DNA from: Geoglobus sp. | Lineage (GTDB): Archaea > Halobacteriota > Archaeoglobi > Archaeoglobales > Archaeoglobaceae | Direction: 5' to 3' | Length of the DNA stretch: 11,268 nt | NCBI GenBank assembly: GCA_027019885.1 | Contig: JALUWC010000214.1 | Location: 1-11,268, forward strand | Shown: one piece after another, positions 5,983-11,268 of the stretch | Layout: each line of letters opens with the position of its first letter | How positions within the stretch are numbered: position 1 is the stretch's first letter | Program-made: the position numbers and the translations under genes | Notes under the pieces: generated by a model | Told to the model about the DNA's origin: nothing | Databases searched by the model: none | The model's input: the letters and a program-made list of their open reading frames with translations, nothing else

Positions 5983-6951
5983 ATGATCTCTCTAATCGTA
6001 AAGAAAGGTGAGGAGCTACTCAGCGCTCTCCGTGTGCTTCTCTCTAAGCTTTTATTCTGGGGTATAAACGTATGCGCAGATTTCTCTCGCCGTTACTGGG
6101 ACCGCATAGAGCTCGCTTATAAGCGCGGTAACTGGCCGGTTGCCATTTTGCTTGCGGTTCTCCCTCTCGCCGTCGGTGCCTTCGGCTGGTTCACCGGTCT
6201 CCTCGACTACCTGATTAACGCCGGGCTAAGCTTCGTGTTCTTTTTCGTAAACCTCGCCTACTTCACCGTCCACACCCTGCTCTACATCATCTTCTACATT
6301 CCGAGCGCGGCTTTCGACTACGTCTTACGTTTCTTCGCAGTCTTCTGGGATGGTGGCATAGTCTCCCACTTCCCGGACTGGCTCTCTAACAATCTCCCGC
6401 GTGCGATGGACTACGTCAACGCTCTTAATGTGTTAGGTCTTGTAAACGGTTTCTTCTACGGCAGCGCTGCGGTTAACTCCTCTGCACCTGGTCAGTTCGG
6501 TCTTATCGCAGATCCTCCTAAGGTGGGTGATTTCTTCTGGCGTCCGATAACCGTGGACCTGAACAACCCAAACGGTGATTACATTAATCCCGATCCCAAC
6601 ACAGTTGAAAATGAACCAGATCCAGCTGACATTTGGTACCAGCCAGTTATACCAGTTTCTGGTGGATCTTCTGGAGGAGGTACAGGTGGTTCTGGAGATA
6701 GTTCTTCAGGAGGTGATTCATGGGATAACATAGACTGGAGCGATCCCGACGGCTGGGACTGCTCAGGATACTCCTGCACCTGGGTAGGAGATGACGGCGG
6801 CATAGATCTGGGAGGGATACATGACCGCATTGATGACGCTATCGGCGGCGGTGCGGGTAACTACGATCCTATCAGCGACGGTGGCACTGGCACTCACATA
6901 GGTGGCATAATTGATCTTATAGGCGACGGCAGCTGGTTCGGAGGCTTCTGA
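5983..6951 (+). CDS. Multi-span membrane protein with Gly/Ser/Asp-rich C-terminal domain
   Basis: 322 residues from the ATG at 5983 (CAGGAGGTGG 6 bases upstream; the GTG at 5974 is inside that site). An amphipathic N-terminus (1-45) is followed by hydrophobic segments at about 52-70, 73-107 (long, FVFFFVNLAYF, then YIIFYIP) and 113-122. Residues 226-246 are a flexible linker (SGGSSGGGTGGSGDSSSGG), then an acidic Trp/Gly-rich tail with one Cys pair (WDCSGYSCTW, C260 and C265) and repeated GG/ID steps to the end (DGSWFGGF). The Gly-rich linker is reminiscent of inovirus pIII adsorption proteins, but membrane segments lie at the N-terminus here. A minor virion protein at the tip or in the envelope is plausible. 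Linker codons (GGA, TCT) differ from the GC-rich flanks. Confidence 0.68.
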   Translation: MISLIVKKGEELLSALRVLLSKLLFWGINVCADFSRRYWDRIELAYKRGNWPVAILLAVLPLAVGAFGWFTGLLDYLINAGLSFVFFFVNLAYFTVHTLLYIIFYIPSAAFDYVLRFFAVFWDGGIVSHFPDWLSNNLPRAMDYVNALNVLGLVNGFFYGSAAVNSSAPGQFGLIADPPKVGDFFWRPITVDLNNPNGDYINPDPNTVENEPDPADIWYQPVIPVSGGSSGGGTGGSGDSSSGGDSWDNIDWSDPDGWDCSGYSCTWVGDDGGIDLGGIHDRIDDAIGGGAGNYDPISDGGTGTHIGGIIDLIGDGSWFGGF

Positions 6952-7152
6952 ATGGCAATCTCCAAGCCCTGGGTTGGCCTTGCCTTTCTTATTTTTCTTT
7001 TATCCCAGTTTGGTTTTGTCCAGGAGTGGATACAGAACAACGTCGACCTCGTGGTGCTCGGCTACGACCTCAGCGACAACGTCGCCAACATCGTCTCAAT
7101 GCTGTCCGGGATTATCGCGTTTAAGAGCTTTACAAAGGGCGTTATCAGGTGA
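6952..7152 (+). CDS. Small two-span membrane protein, possible minor virion protein
   Basis: 66 residues starting directly after the preceding stop, with GGAGG at 6940-6944. TM1 is about 7-23 (WVGLAFLIFLLSQFGFV) and a second hydrophobic helix is about 44-60, with a short basic end (KGVIR). Size and place next to the Gly-rich protein recall the small minor coat proteins of filamentous phages (pVI or pVII/pIX type), although this is analogy of position only. No sequence family is recognised. Confidence 0.65.
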   Translation: MAISKPWVGLAFLIFLLSQFGFVQEWIQNNVDLVVLGYDLSDNVANIVSMLSGIIAFKSFTKGVIR

Positions 7153-7156
7153 TCCT

Positions 7157-7933
7157 ATGCGCATCGGTGTCGCTCTCTCTTTTTATCTCCTCCTCGCTAC
7201 TATAATGCTCGCCGGAGAGGCTCACTCGTCCCCTCTTACTCCTGCAGAACAGGCTTTTGTCGATCTCGTGCAGGAGGCTCAGCAGTACAACATCACCCTC
7301 AACCTCTCCCGTGAAGCTGCTAAGCGCAACGTCTCTCTCGATCGTGTTATGCCTTACATTACCAGCGAGTCTGTTAATGCCTCAACCTCTCCTCAGAATG
7401 TTTCTCATAGTTCTTCAGAGCTTCTCAGAGCAAATAAAACTATTAAGACCGCCCTCCACATAGTCAGCAAGAATAAAGCCAGCGCGGTTGACCTCGCTCT
7501 TACAAAAGAGGATAAGGGCATAACCTACGCCTACCTGGAATTCTACCTTTATGCAGAGGAGCCGGGCACTAGGTATAAGATTATGATCGATCGCCTGGGC
7601 ACCGGCGAGAATGTTACAATTATAGATGGCACGATAAACCGCTTCTCAGCGCTGGAAACTTACGACGTTCGAAAGGCCAGGTTCATCAAAGAAATTCGCG
7701 TAGTGATAGGCACCGACGTCTACACTTTCAGCAACATCCGCGTTCTCCATAAAGCCATTACCAAAGACATCATAGAGAAGTCTCAGGAAGAAGTTACAAT
7801 GACCTCCTGGGAGTGGTGGAAAGAGCGGGCGCGTATCTTCTCGGCGGTCTTCGTCGGCTCTCTCTTGGCTATGCTCGCCAGCTACATCATCCGTAAGCAC
7901 CAGAAAGAAAACAGTATTGAGGAGGTGGTGTGA
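7157..7933 (+). CDS. Type I membrane glycoprotein candidate
   Basis: 258 residues; AGGTGATC (7147-7154) overlaps the previous stop and precedes the ATG. Signal peptide 1-23 (MRIGVALSFYLLLATIMLAG, then EAHS). The outer part has seven N-x-S/T sequons (N45, N49, N58, N74, N81, N93, N152), most of them in the Ser/Thr/Asn-rich stretch 70-95. A beta-rich domain (about 120-195) follows, then a Trp-rich membrane-proximal SWEWWKERARIF, one membrane helix (about 228-246) and a short charged tail. It would sit on the virion or host cell surface. Together with the gene at 4768 this gives two exported anchored proteins in one operon. Family unknown; a second spike or a membrane-fusion partner is possible. 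Confidence 0.68.
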   Translation: MRIGVALSFYLLLATIMLAGEAHSSPLTPAEQAFVDLVQEAQQYNITLNLSREAAKRNVSLDRVMPYITSESVNASTSPQNVSHSSSELLRANKTIKTALHIVSKNKASAVDLALTKEDKGITYAYLEFYLYAEEPGTRYKIMIDRLGTGENVTIIDGTINRFSALETYDVRKARFIKEIRVVIGTDVYTFSNIRVLHKAITKDIIEKSQEEVTMTSWEWWKERARIFSAVFVGSLLAMLASYIIRKHQKENSIEEVV

Positions 7934-8059
7934 TTGAGTCTGCTTGACATTAGGTTTAGTGGTCAAGAATTTATCGCTATTTTGTATTTTACTGTTCTTT
8001 TTACGTGTATTGTGGGATATTTTATTCAAAAGTATTATTACAGAGAGGAGGGTGATTAA
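7934..8059 (+). CDS. 41-residue single-span membrane peptide
   Basis: Starts with TTG immediately after the upstream stop, 6 bases after GGAGGTG (7921-7927), and ends at 8059, directly abutting the next ATG. Sequence: MSLLDIRFSGQEFIAIL, a hydrophobic helix (about 12-31), then QKYYYREEGD. The AT-rich codons differ from its neighbours. It fits a tiny minor coat or assembly peptide. It is short, with a non-ATG start, so moderate confidence. Confidence 0.55.
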   Translation: MSLLDIRFSGQEFIAILYFTVLFTCIVGYFIQKYYYREEGD

Positions 8060-8767
8060 ATGCTCGGTTTGCCTAACCCTAAGGCTGAGGAGCTCCCCGA
8101 GAAGGTGGAGGTTAAACAAACTACTCGCAGCCAGGCTTATGAGGACATTAAGAACTTTTTGAAGATCGCTTTTAAGCTGCTCGCGGTCGCTGGCTTGCTC
8201 TACGGTGCTTATCGCGTCTTCTCCTGGTACGTCTTCCTGGGCTTCTTCCTGGCTCTCCCTCTCACTTATTCTTTCTTCTACATGATCCTGCGCGTGCCAT
8301 CCCGCCTTGTCCTAGTGCTCCATTTCGCGGAAGATCCAGAAGACTCCGAGAAAATAGCCATATTTGATATTCCAGAAAAGAAGTTCCAGGAGTTCGAATT
8401 CCAGGGCGATAATCGCGTTGAATTTAATACCCTTACAGGTCAGAGCCTGGTCGTTGCGGACAATATCGATTTTAAGAGGCGTCAGATAAAGGCTCCCTGG
8501 TTCGCTGAGCTCTCTAACCTGGAGTTTTTCAAAGAAAAACAGGCGTTCCAGCGTGTTAAGGAATGGGTTATCCAGCTGTTCAGCGAGCGCGCTGAGGTTC
8601 TGGCTAATCGTGAGATGATGCTGCTTAAGGACTATGCGGACTTCCTGGAGCGGCATTATGCCAACATTGACGCGGACTTACGCGAGCCTAAGGCGGTGGC
8701 TGCAGATATTGAGCGCTTCCTTATGCAGAAGATAAGCCTTAACGGAGGTGGCGACGGTGAAGGCTAA
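8060..8767 (+). CDS. Two-span membrane protein paired with the ATPase
   Basis: 235 residues; GAGAGGAGGGTGATTAA precedes the ATG. A 35-residue charged N-terminus is followed by two hydrophobic helices, about 36-54 and 57-77, then a large soluble part (80-235) rich in charged helices (VLHFAEDPEDSEKIAIFDIP early, LKDYADFLERHYANIDADLR later). Both ends lie on the same side, probably the cytoplasm. The last 11 bases overlap the next gene, which encodes the ATPase. In inoviruses the assembly protein pI (Zot) joins an ATPase domain and a membrane helix in one chain; here the membrane part may be on this separate protein. That pairing is inference from gene order and topology. Confidence 0.66.
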   Translation: MLGLPNPKAEELPEKVEVKQTTRSQAYEDIKNFLKIAFKLLAVAGLLYGAYRVFSWYVFLGFFLALPLTYSFFYMILRVPSRLVLVLHFAEDPEDSEKIAIFDIPEKKFQEFEFQGDNRVEFNTLTGQSLVVADNIDFKRRQIKAPWFAELSNLEFFKEKQAFQRVKEWVIQLFSERAEVLANREMMLLKDYADFLERHYANIDADLREPKAVAADIERFLMQKISLNGGGDGEG

Positions 8768-9419
8768 ATACTCCGCTTTTGCTGAGCTCTTGCATAGTCT
8801 CGCATATGGCTCCTACTCCTGCCCTGTCTTCGCTAATCGCAGGGCTGGAAAAACCGCTCTTGTAATGCGTCTCCTGGAGCATATCCATGCGATCAATCCC
8901 AAGCGTCCCATAGTGCTTTATAACTTTCCTTTCAGGGTTCGGCAGTATCTCCCTCGTTGGATTCGTGTTGTTAATTCCTTAAATGAGGTGCCCTTGAGTT
9001 CGGTGCTTTTCAGAGATGACACTCTCTTAAGTGATGACACTCATGCTAAGAGGAGTACTACTAAGGAAGCTGTTGAAGGCTCTCGATTCCTGGCTGTTCT
9101 AGGTCAAAAGGGTATCTGTCAGTTCTACACTATTCAGACTACTGCCTTATTCAATAAAGACGCCTTTCGGTTTGGTCAGAATATCCTCTTTTTCAAGTAC
9201 TATGATGAACTCTCTCGCCTTTTTGAGCGGGAGGAGATGGGCAGCTATATCGATGCAGTTATGCAGATTTTCAACAAGTATATCCGTAAGGGCTACAACC
9301 CAAAGGAATTGACTTATGTGATCTCTCCCTGGTATACCGGCATATTCAGGAACACTTTACCTTCATTTTGGTCTGAGGAGTTGAGCGAAGCGTTTAAACA
9401 TCTGGAGGTGAGTGTATGA
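8757..9419 (+). CDS. Zot/FtsK-HerA-like P-loop ATPase (virion morphogenesis)
   Basis: 220 residues from a GTG at 8757, 6 bases after GGAGGTG; the GTG at 8748 lies inside that site. Walker A is FANRRAGKTAL (G31, K32, T33), with Ala in place of the usual first Gly. A Walker B-like strand is PLSSVLFRDDTLL (D87, D88). A later strand ends in Gln (GICQFYTIQTT, Q127), as in the sensor strand of FtsK/HerA and Zot/pI ATPases, followed by NKDAFRFGQNILFF, which matches the helix-strand step after it. No membrane segment is visible. In inoviruses this family drives assembly and extrusion; pleolipoviruses also carry an NTPase gene at a similar place. The short size (usual Zot 300-400 residues) fits a bare ATPase core working with the membrane protein upstream. 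The next gene starts within its stop (ATGA). Confidence 0.75.
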   Translation: MKAKYSAFAELLHSLAYGSYSCPVFANRRAGKTALVMRLLEHIHAINPKRPIVLYNFPFRVRQYLPRWIRVVNSLNEVPLSSVLFRDDTLLSDDTHAKRSTTKEAVEGSRFLAVLGQKGICQFYTIQTTALFNKDAFRFGQNILFFKYYDELSRLFEREEMGSYIDAVMQIFNKYIRKGYNPKELTYVISPWYTGIFRNTLPSFWSEELSEAFKHLEVSV

Positions 9420-9712
9420 CGTTGTTAGAGTCCGATCTCGAAAAGCTCAGGATTCAGGCTCTCTTAACCCAGGACTTGGCAGAGAAGCAGCCTGAGCTCA
9501 TTGACCTCTCTCTAAATACTGAGTTTGACCGGCTTGCCTGGATGCTGACGATGGAGGAGATCAACCCTCATTTGAAGTCTCTGAAGTCCTGGCAGCTACG
9601 GAAAAAGATCATCCGCAAGCGTGGGCGCGCTCTTGCTATCAACCAGCTTGGATCTCTCGCTCAGATTTCTCTCGCTTCGTCGGAGAAGGAGGATACACTA
9701 CCAAGACTATGA
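9416..9712 (+). CDS. Small helical protein, end of the virion operon
   Basis: 98 residues; the ATG overlaps the ATPase stop and GGAGGTG ends 5 bases upstream. The N-terminal half is acidic and helical (MTLLESDLEKLRIQALL), the second half basic (KSLKSWQLRKKIIRKRGRAL), with no membrane segment. No family is recognised. Position directly after the ATPase suggests a partner of the assembly machinery or a DNA-binding packaging factor. Confidence 0.6.
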   Translation: MTLLESDLEKLRIQALLTQDLAEKQPELIDLSLNTEFDRLAWMLTMEEINPHLKSLKSWQLRKKIIRKRGRALAINQLGSLAQISLASSEKEDTLPRL

Positions 9713-9757
9713 ATCAGAGTAATATATGGTCCAGGGACCTCTAATTACTCTTACTCA

Positions 9758-9763
9758 TTTTTT
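9758..9763 (+). terminator. T-run terminator candidate after the virion operon
   Basis: Six T residues about 45 bases after the last virion-operon stop, within an AT-rich region. This is the expected form of an archaeal intrinsic terminator. Confidence 0.35.
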
Positions 9764-9937
9764 AGAAACAGGACCTAATTACTGCTTGTAATTATTATAA
9801 TTTCATATATTTTCTCTTATATTCTATAACTAAAATCAACAGAGCTGCAACAGGATCCGCAGCCTCGAGGCGTCTTCTAGCTTATAATTTATAACTGCCT
9901 ACCTACCTTCCTGCGCTTTATGCGCAGGTAGAGGTTG

Positions 9938-9960
9938 CCAGTCAGCATAAAAAACCAAGC
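9938..9960. repeat. 23-bp direct repeat, copy 1
   Basis: Starts CCAGTCAGCATAAAAAACC and ends AAGC. Identical to 10108-10130; the flanks differ. On the minus strand it contains a T6 run, so each copy could stop leftward transcription. Confidence 0.85.
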
Positions 9961-10107
9961 ACCTAAAAACCCTTATCACCTTCTGATTTGTGGGAAGGCG
10001 CGAAGCGCCTGCGGTGGGTGGGCCTGCCCACAGCGAGGAGCGCAGCGAAGCGAGCACCGGAGCTGATGTACCTGGCTAATACCTTTGTATGTACCCCGCT
10101 ACGTTCT

Positions 10108-10130
10108 CCAGTCAGCATAAAAAACCAAGC
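10108..10130. repeat. 23-bp direct repeat, copy 2
   Basis: Perfect second copy of 9938-9960, 170 bases away. The two copies bracket the GC-rich hairpins at 9996-10031. Confidence 0.85.
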
Positions 10131-10273
10131 TCCCGCAGGCTGATGCGTTGCATGAGCCGAGGACACCGTGGTTAAGAGGCGTCTGACTCGTGTTTCTTTT
10201 CTGTCATTCCTTGGGTAGGGTGAGACGCCTTTCTATTATATCTTTATACTCGTATTAGTCGGTTCTTCCCTTG

Positions 10274-10367
10274 ATCATTATACAAACATCTTTACAATCC
10301 GGGACTAGACAGCGCTATTTATCATTATACAAACATCTTTACAATCCGGGACTAGACAGCGCTATTT
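10274..10367. repeat. Perfect tandem duplication, two units of 47 bp
   Basis: Unit 1 is 10274-10320 and unit 2 is 10321-10367, with no mismatch. The unit begins ATCATTATACAAACATC and ends AGCGCTATTT. Flanking bases differ on both sides, so the unit borders are exact. Unit 2 contains the stop codon of the leftward nuclease gene (10362-10364). Unit 1 is preceded by CCCTTG, giving CTTG|ATCATTA, which is similar to the phiX174-type nick motif CTTG|ATATT. Confidence 0.95.
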
Positions 10368-10859
10368 GAGCATGGTGCCGTTGAAGTAGAAGGCTTTGCG
10401 AGGCGGCCGCTGATACTTCTCTAAAAATCTCCTGTACATCTTAGTCATTTTTATGTCTTCTAATGGTATGCAAAACATTTCGTCAGGATCTTCCGGATCT
10501 TCTCCGAGTCCTATAACGATAAATGTCTTTATCCCCTTCCTTCTTTCAAATTCTTTATATTCATTTAGCTTTTCTTCAGTTATCCATTCCTTACCATTTT
10601 TGAAAAAGCGCCAATTTTTGCATTCAACTGCGAACTTTTTCCGAGAAGGGCGATGAAAAAAGATAAAATCAGGTTGCCGGCTTTTCTTAATGAATCTATC
10701 TTTGTTATCTCTATAACGTGGTGTTCTATATTCAAGTTCATAGTATTTCTTAGGGAATCGTTCTAAAACAAAGTCTTCAAAGGCTTCACCGCGCTTAACG
10801 TTCCTGGGTGTTGTGAGCTCGTCAATGATGGTATCTGCGATTTTCTTTATCAGCCCCAC
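10362..10859 (-). CDS. PD-(D/E)XK nuclease-like protein
   Basis: 165 residues from a GTG (complement of 10857-10859); no in-frame ATG exists just upstream. The N-terminal helix KRGEAFEDFVLERF (E25, E29) is typical of the fold. Then RQPDFIFFHRPSRKKF gives D64, and AVECKNWR gives E79-x-K81, the full D...ExK catalytic set, with a following strand KTFIVIGLG. It resembles small archaeal restriction or resolvase-type nucleases, but the exact family is not known to me. The gene is transcribed leftward, against the rest of the element, and faces the ribbon-helix-helix gene across a shared promoter. Possible roles are branch resolution, recombination or defence against other elements. Its stop lies inside the tandem duplication. 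Confidence 0.75.
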   Translation of the reverse strand: MGLIKKIADTIIDELTTPRNVKRGEAFEDFVLERFPKKYYELEYRTPRYRDNKDRFIKKSRQPDFIFFHRPSRKKFAVECKNWRFFKNGKEWITEEKLNEYKEFERRKGIKTFIVIGLGEDPEDPDEMFCIPLEDIKMTKMYRRFLEKYQRPPRKAFYFNGTMLK

Positions 10860-10881
10860 GATCCCACACTCATATCGTAAC

Positions 10882-10891
10882 CTTTATATAG
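10882..10891. promoter_or_regulatory. Palindromic TATA box shared by two divergent genes
   Basis: CTTTATATAG reads as a TATA box on both strands. On the minus strand it lies about 25 bases from the GTG at 10859, so that message may be leaderless. On the plus strand it predicts a start near 10912 for the gene at 10931. Confidence 0.55.
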
Positions 10892-10911
10892 TAGTGTCCT
10901 CACTTTACTAT

Positions 10912-10923
10912 TTGGCGGACGTG
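10912..10923. repeat. 12-bp direct repeat, copy 1
   Basis: TTGGCGGACGTG, identical to 11067-11078; with one mismatch the match extends to 16 bases. This copy lies at the predicted start of transcription of the ribbon-helix-helix gene, where an operator would be expected. Confidence 0.6.
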
Positions 10924-10930
10924 TTGCTTT

Positions 10931-11116
10931 ATGAGATCGACACGTGTGCGTATCCGGATTGATGATTATCAATGGCTGAATGAAGAAAGACTCCGCCGCG
11001 GGATGACCACCGCGGAGCTTCTCCACGAGATTATTGAAGCTTACAAAAGGGAGAGAAGCAACGGGGTTGGCGGACGTGCTGCCTCTCCCTTCCCTCACAA
11101 GGAGGGCGATATATAA
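10931..11116 (+). CDS. Ribbon-helix-helix (CopG/Arc-type) DNA-binding regulator
   Basis: 61 residues. A short beta strand STRVRIRIDDYQ (3-14), helix A WLNEERLRRG (15-24), the turn MTTAEL and helix B LLHEIIEAYKRER make a standard ribbon-helix-helix dimerisation and DNA-binding unit. Residues 43-61 are a tail without clear fold. The TATA box at 10882-10891 is 40 bases upstream; the ribosome site is poor (GGCGGACG). Such proteins usually repress their own promoter, so it may control the divergent nuclease gene as well, and perhaps copy number. Its end overlaps a 9-bp inverted repeat and a 12-bp direct repeat. Confidence 0.8.
   Translation: MRSTRVRIRIDDYQWLNEERLRRGMTTAELLHEIIEAYKRERSNGVGGRAASPFPHKEGDI
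11047..11091. repeat. Inverted repeat containing 12-bp repeat copy 2
   Basis: AAGGGAGAG (11047-11055) pairs with CTCTCCCTT (11083-11091), and inside them AGCA (11057-11060) with TGCT (11077-11080). The loop contains TTGGCGGACGTG (11067-11078), the second copy of the 12-bp repeat. It lies in the 3' end of the regulator gene. Confidence 0.55.
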
Positions 11117-11178
11117 TGTGCGGAATCGGATATATAAAGCTTACTGATTTGAGCCTCTTTTTTGGAGATTTAAACTTA

Positions 11179-11252
11179 TGGGGCTGCCCAGATTTGAACT
11201 GGGGTCCACGGCTCCCGAAGCCGCGAGGATGACCAGGCTACCCTACAGCCCC
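11179..11252 (-). tRNA. tRNA-Pro (anticodon CGG)
   Basis: 74 bases. Acceptor stem GGGGCTG/CAGCCCC with discriminator A; anticodon stem GCGGC/GCCGT with loop TTCGGGA, giving anticodon CGG; T-arm with GTTCAAATC. The 3' CCA is not encoded (the next bases are TAAG), as is usual in many archaea. Its 3' end points to the element, the orientation typical of archaeal elements integrated at a tRNA 3' end. No long duplicate of the 3' end is found at the left side. Confidence 0.93.
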
Positions 11253-11268
11253 GAAAAGCGGAAGAATC

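Larger units (their letters stand above)
9713..10273. other. Structured non-coding region, candidate origin/packaging region
   Basis: No convincing gene is seen here. 9713-9840 is AT-rich (for example TAATTATTATAATTTCATA). 9841-10231 is GC-richer and full of hairpins: 9844-9863 (5-bp stem), 9910-9928 (CCTGCGC/GCGCAGG, 5-base loop), 9996-10010 (AGGCGC/GCGCCT, GAA loop), 10018-10031 (GTGGGC/GCCCAC), 10138-10158 (GGCTGATGC/GCATGAGCC, one mismatch, GTT loop) and 10177-10230 (AGGCGTCT/AGACGCCT, 38-base loop). GAGGCGTCT also occurs at 9867-9875. The region follows the ATPase operon and resembles in layout the intergenic region of filamentous phages, where packaging signal and both strand origins are hairpins. 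A structured RNA is an alternative. Confidence 0.55.

Noticed and set aside
7646..8119. 157-residue leftward frame
   Set aside because: Antisense to three genes with good ribosome sites; His/Leu-rich shadow composition.
9963..10166. 67-residue leftward frame in the non-coding region
   Set aside because: It is built from the hairpins and a direct repeat, has no ribosome site, and its composition is unlike the real genes.
9938..10367. CRISPR array
   Set aside because: The 23-bp repeat has only two copies with 147 bases between them, and the 47-bp repeat is head-to-tail without spacers; no cas genes.
11119..11145. Archaeal Xer dif-like site around ATCGGATATATAAAG
   Set aside because: Only one half resembles the Thermococcales dif site as I remember it; the other arm is missing. 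TATA-like sequence explains it equally well.
11116..11232. 38-residue frame beginning MCGIGYIKL, similar to the start of class II glutamine amidotransferases such as GlmS
   Set aside because: It runs into the tRNA-Pro gene and stops inside it, lacks one residue of the usual MCGIIGYI text, and has no body. Most likely chance.

Overview
The window looks like an integrated mobile element of about 10.5 kb in the chromosome of a hyperthermophilic euryarchaeon, most likely Thermococcus or another member of Thermococcales. The evidence is a very strong, uniform Shine-Dalgarno core (GGAGGTG) ahead of most genes, TTTATATA-type TATA boxes, a flanking fragment of an archaeal protein that resembles DUF2095, and an archaeal-type tRNA-Pro(CGG) at the right edge. 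The host fragment uses mainly AGG/AGA for arginine. The element genes, for example Rep, use mainly CGC/CGT, which fits a foreign origin.

Layout. 1-260: 3' end of a host gene. 362-1456: a winged-helix protein with a C-terminal PD-(D/E)XK nuclease-like motif. 1465-1508: a perfect 13-bp inverted repeat. 1544-4695: an 'early' operon of tightly overlapping genes (TAATG and ATGA junctions). It holds a two-tyrosine HUH rolling-circle replication initiator (2435-3286), a DEDD-type exonuclease-like protein, and several tiny Cys-rich proteins not resolved by ordinary gene calling. 4713-4769: a promoter-like sequence and a long inverted repeat that covers the ribosome binding site and start codon of the next gene. 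4768-9712: a 'late' virion-type operon. It encodes a secreted, C-terminally anchored beta-rich protein with a very basic tail, a 93-residue two-helix coat-like protein, a multi-span protein with a Gly/Ser/Asp-rich tail, a 66-residue membrane protein, a glycosylation-rich type I membrane protein, a 41-residue membrane peptide, a two-span membrane protein, a Zot/FtsK-like ATPase, and a small helical protein. 9713-10361: a non-coding region with an AT-rich stretch, at least six hairpins, a 23-bp direct repeat and a 47-bp perfect tandem duplication. 10362-11116: a leftward PD-(D/E)XK nuclease gene and a divergent ribbon-helix-helix regulator sharing one palindromic TATA box. 11179-11252: tRNA-Pro on the minus strand.

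Interpretation. HUH Rep, small hydrophobic coat-like proteins, a Gly-rich membrane protein, a membrane-associated morphogenesis ATPase and a hairpin-rich non-coding region together make the plan of a small virus with a circular, probably single-stranded genome. This resembles inoviruses (filamentous phages). The same list also fits pleolipoviruses (HUH Rep, small membrane protein, anchored spike, NTPase), and a spindle-shaped virus is a weaker alternative. No tyrosine or serine integrase is visible, so how it integrated is open. Gene functions come from motifs read by eye; no database search was run.
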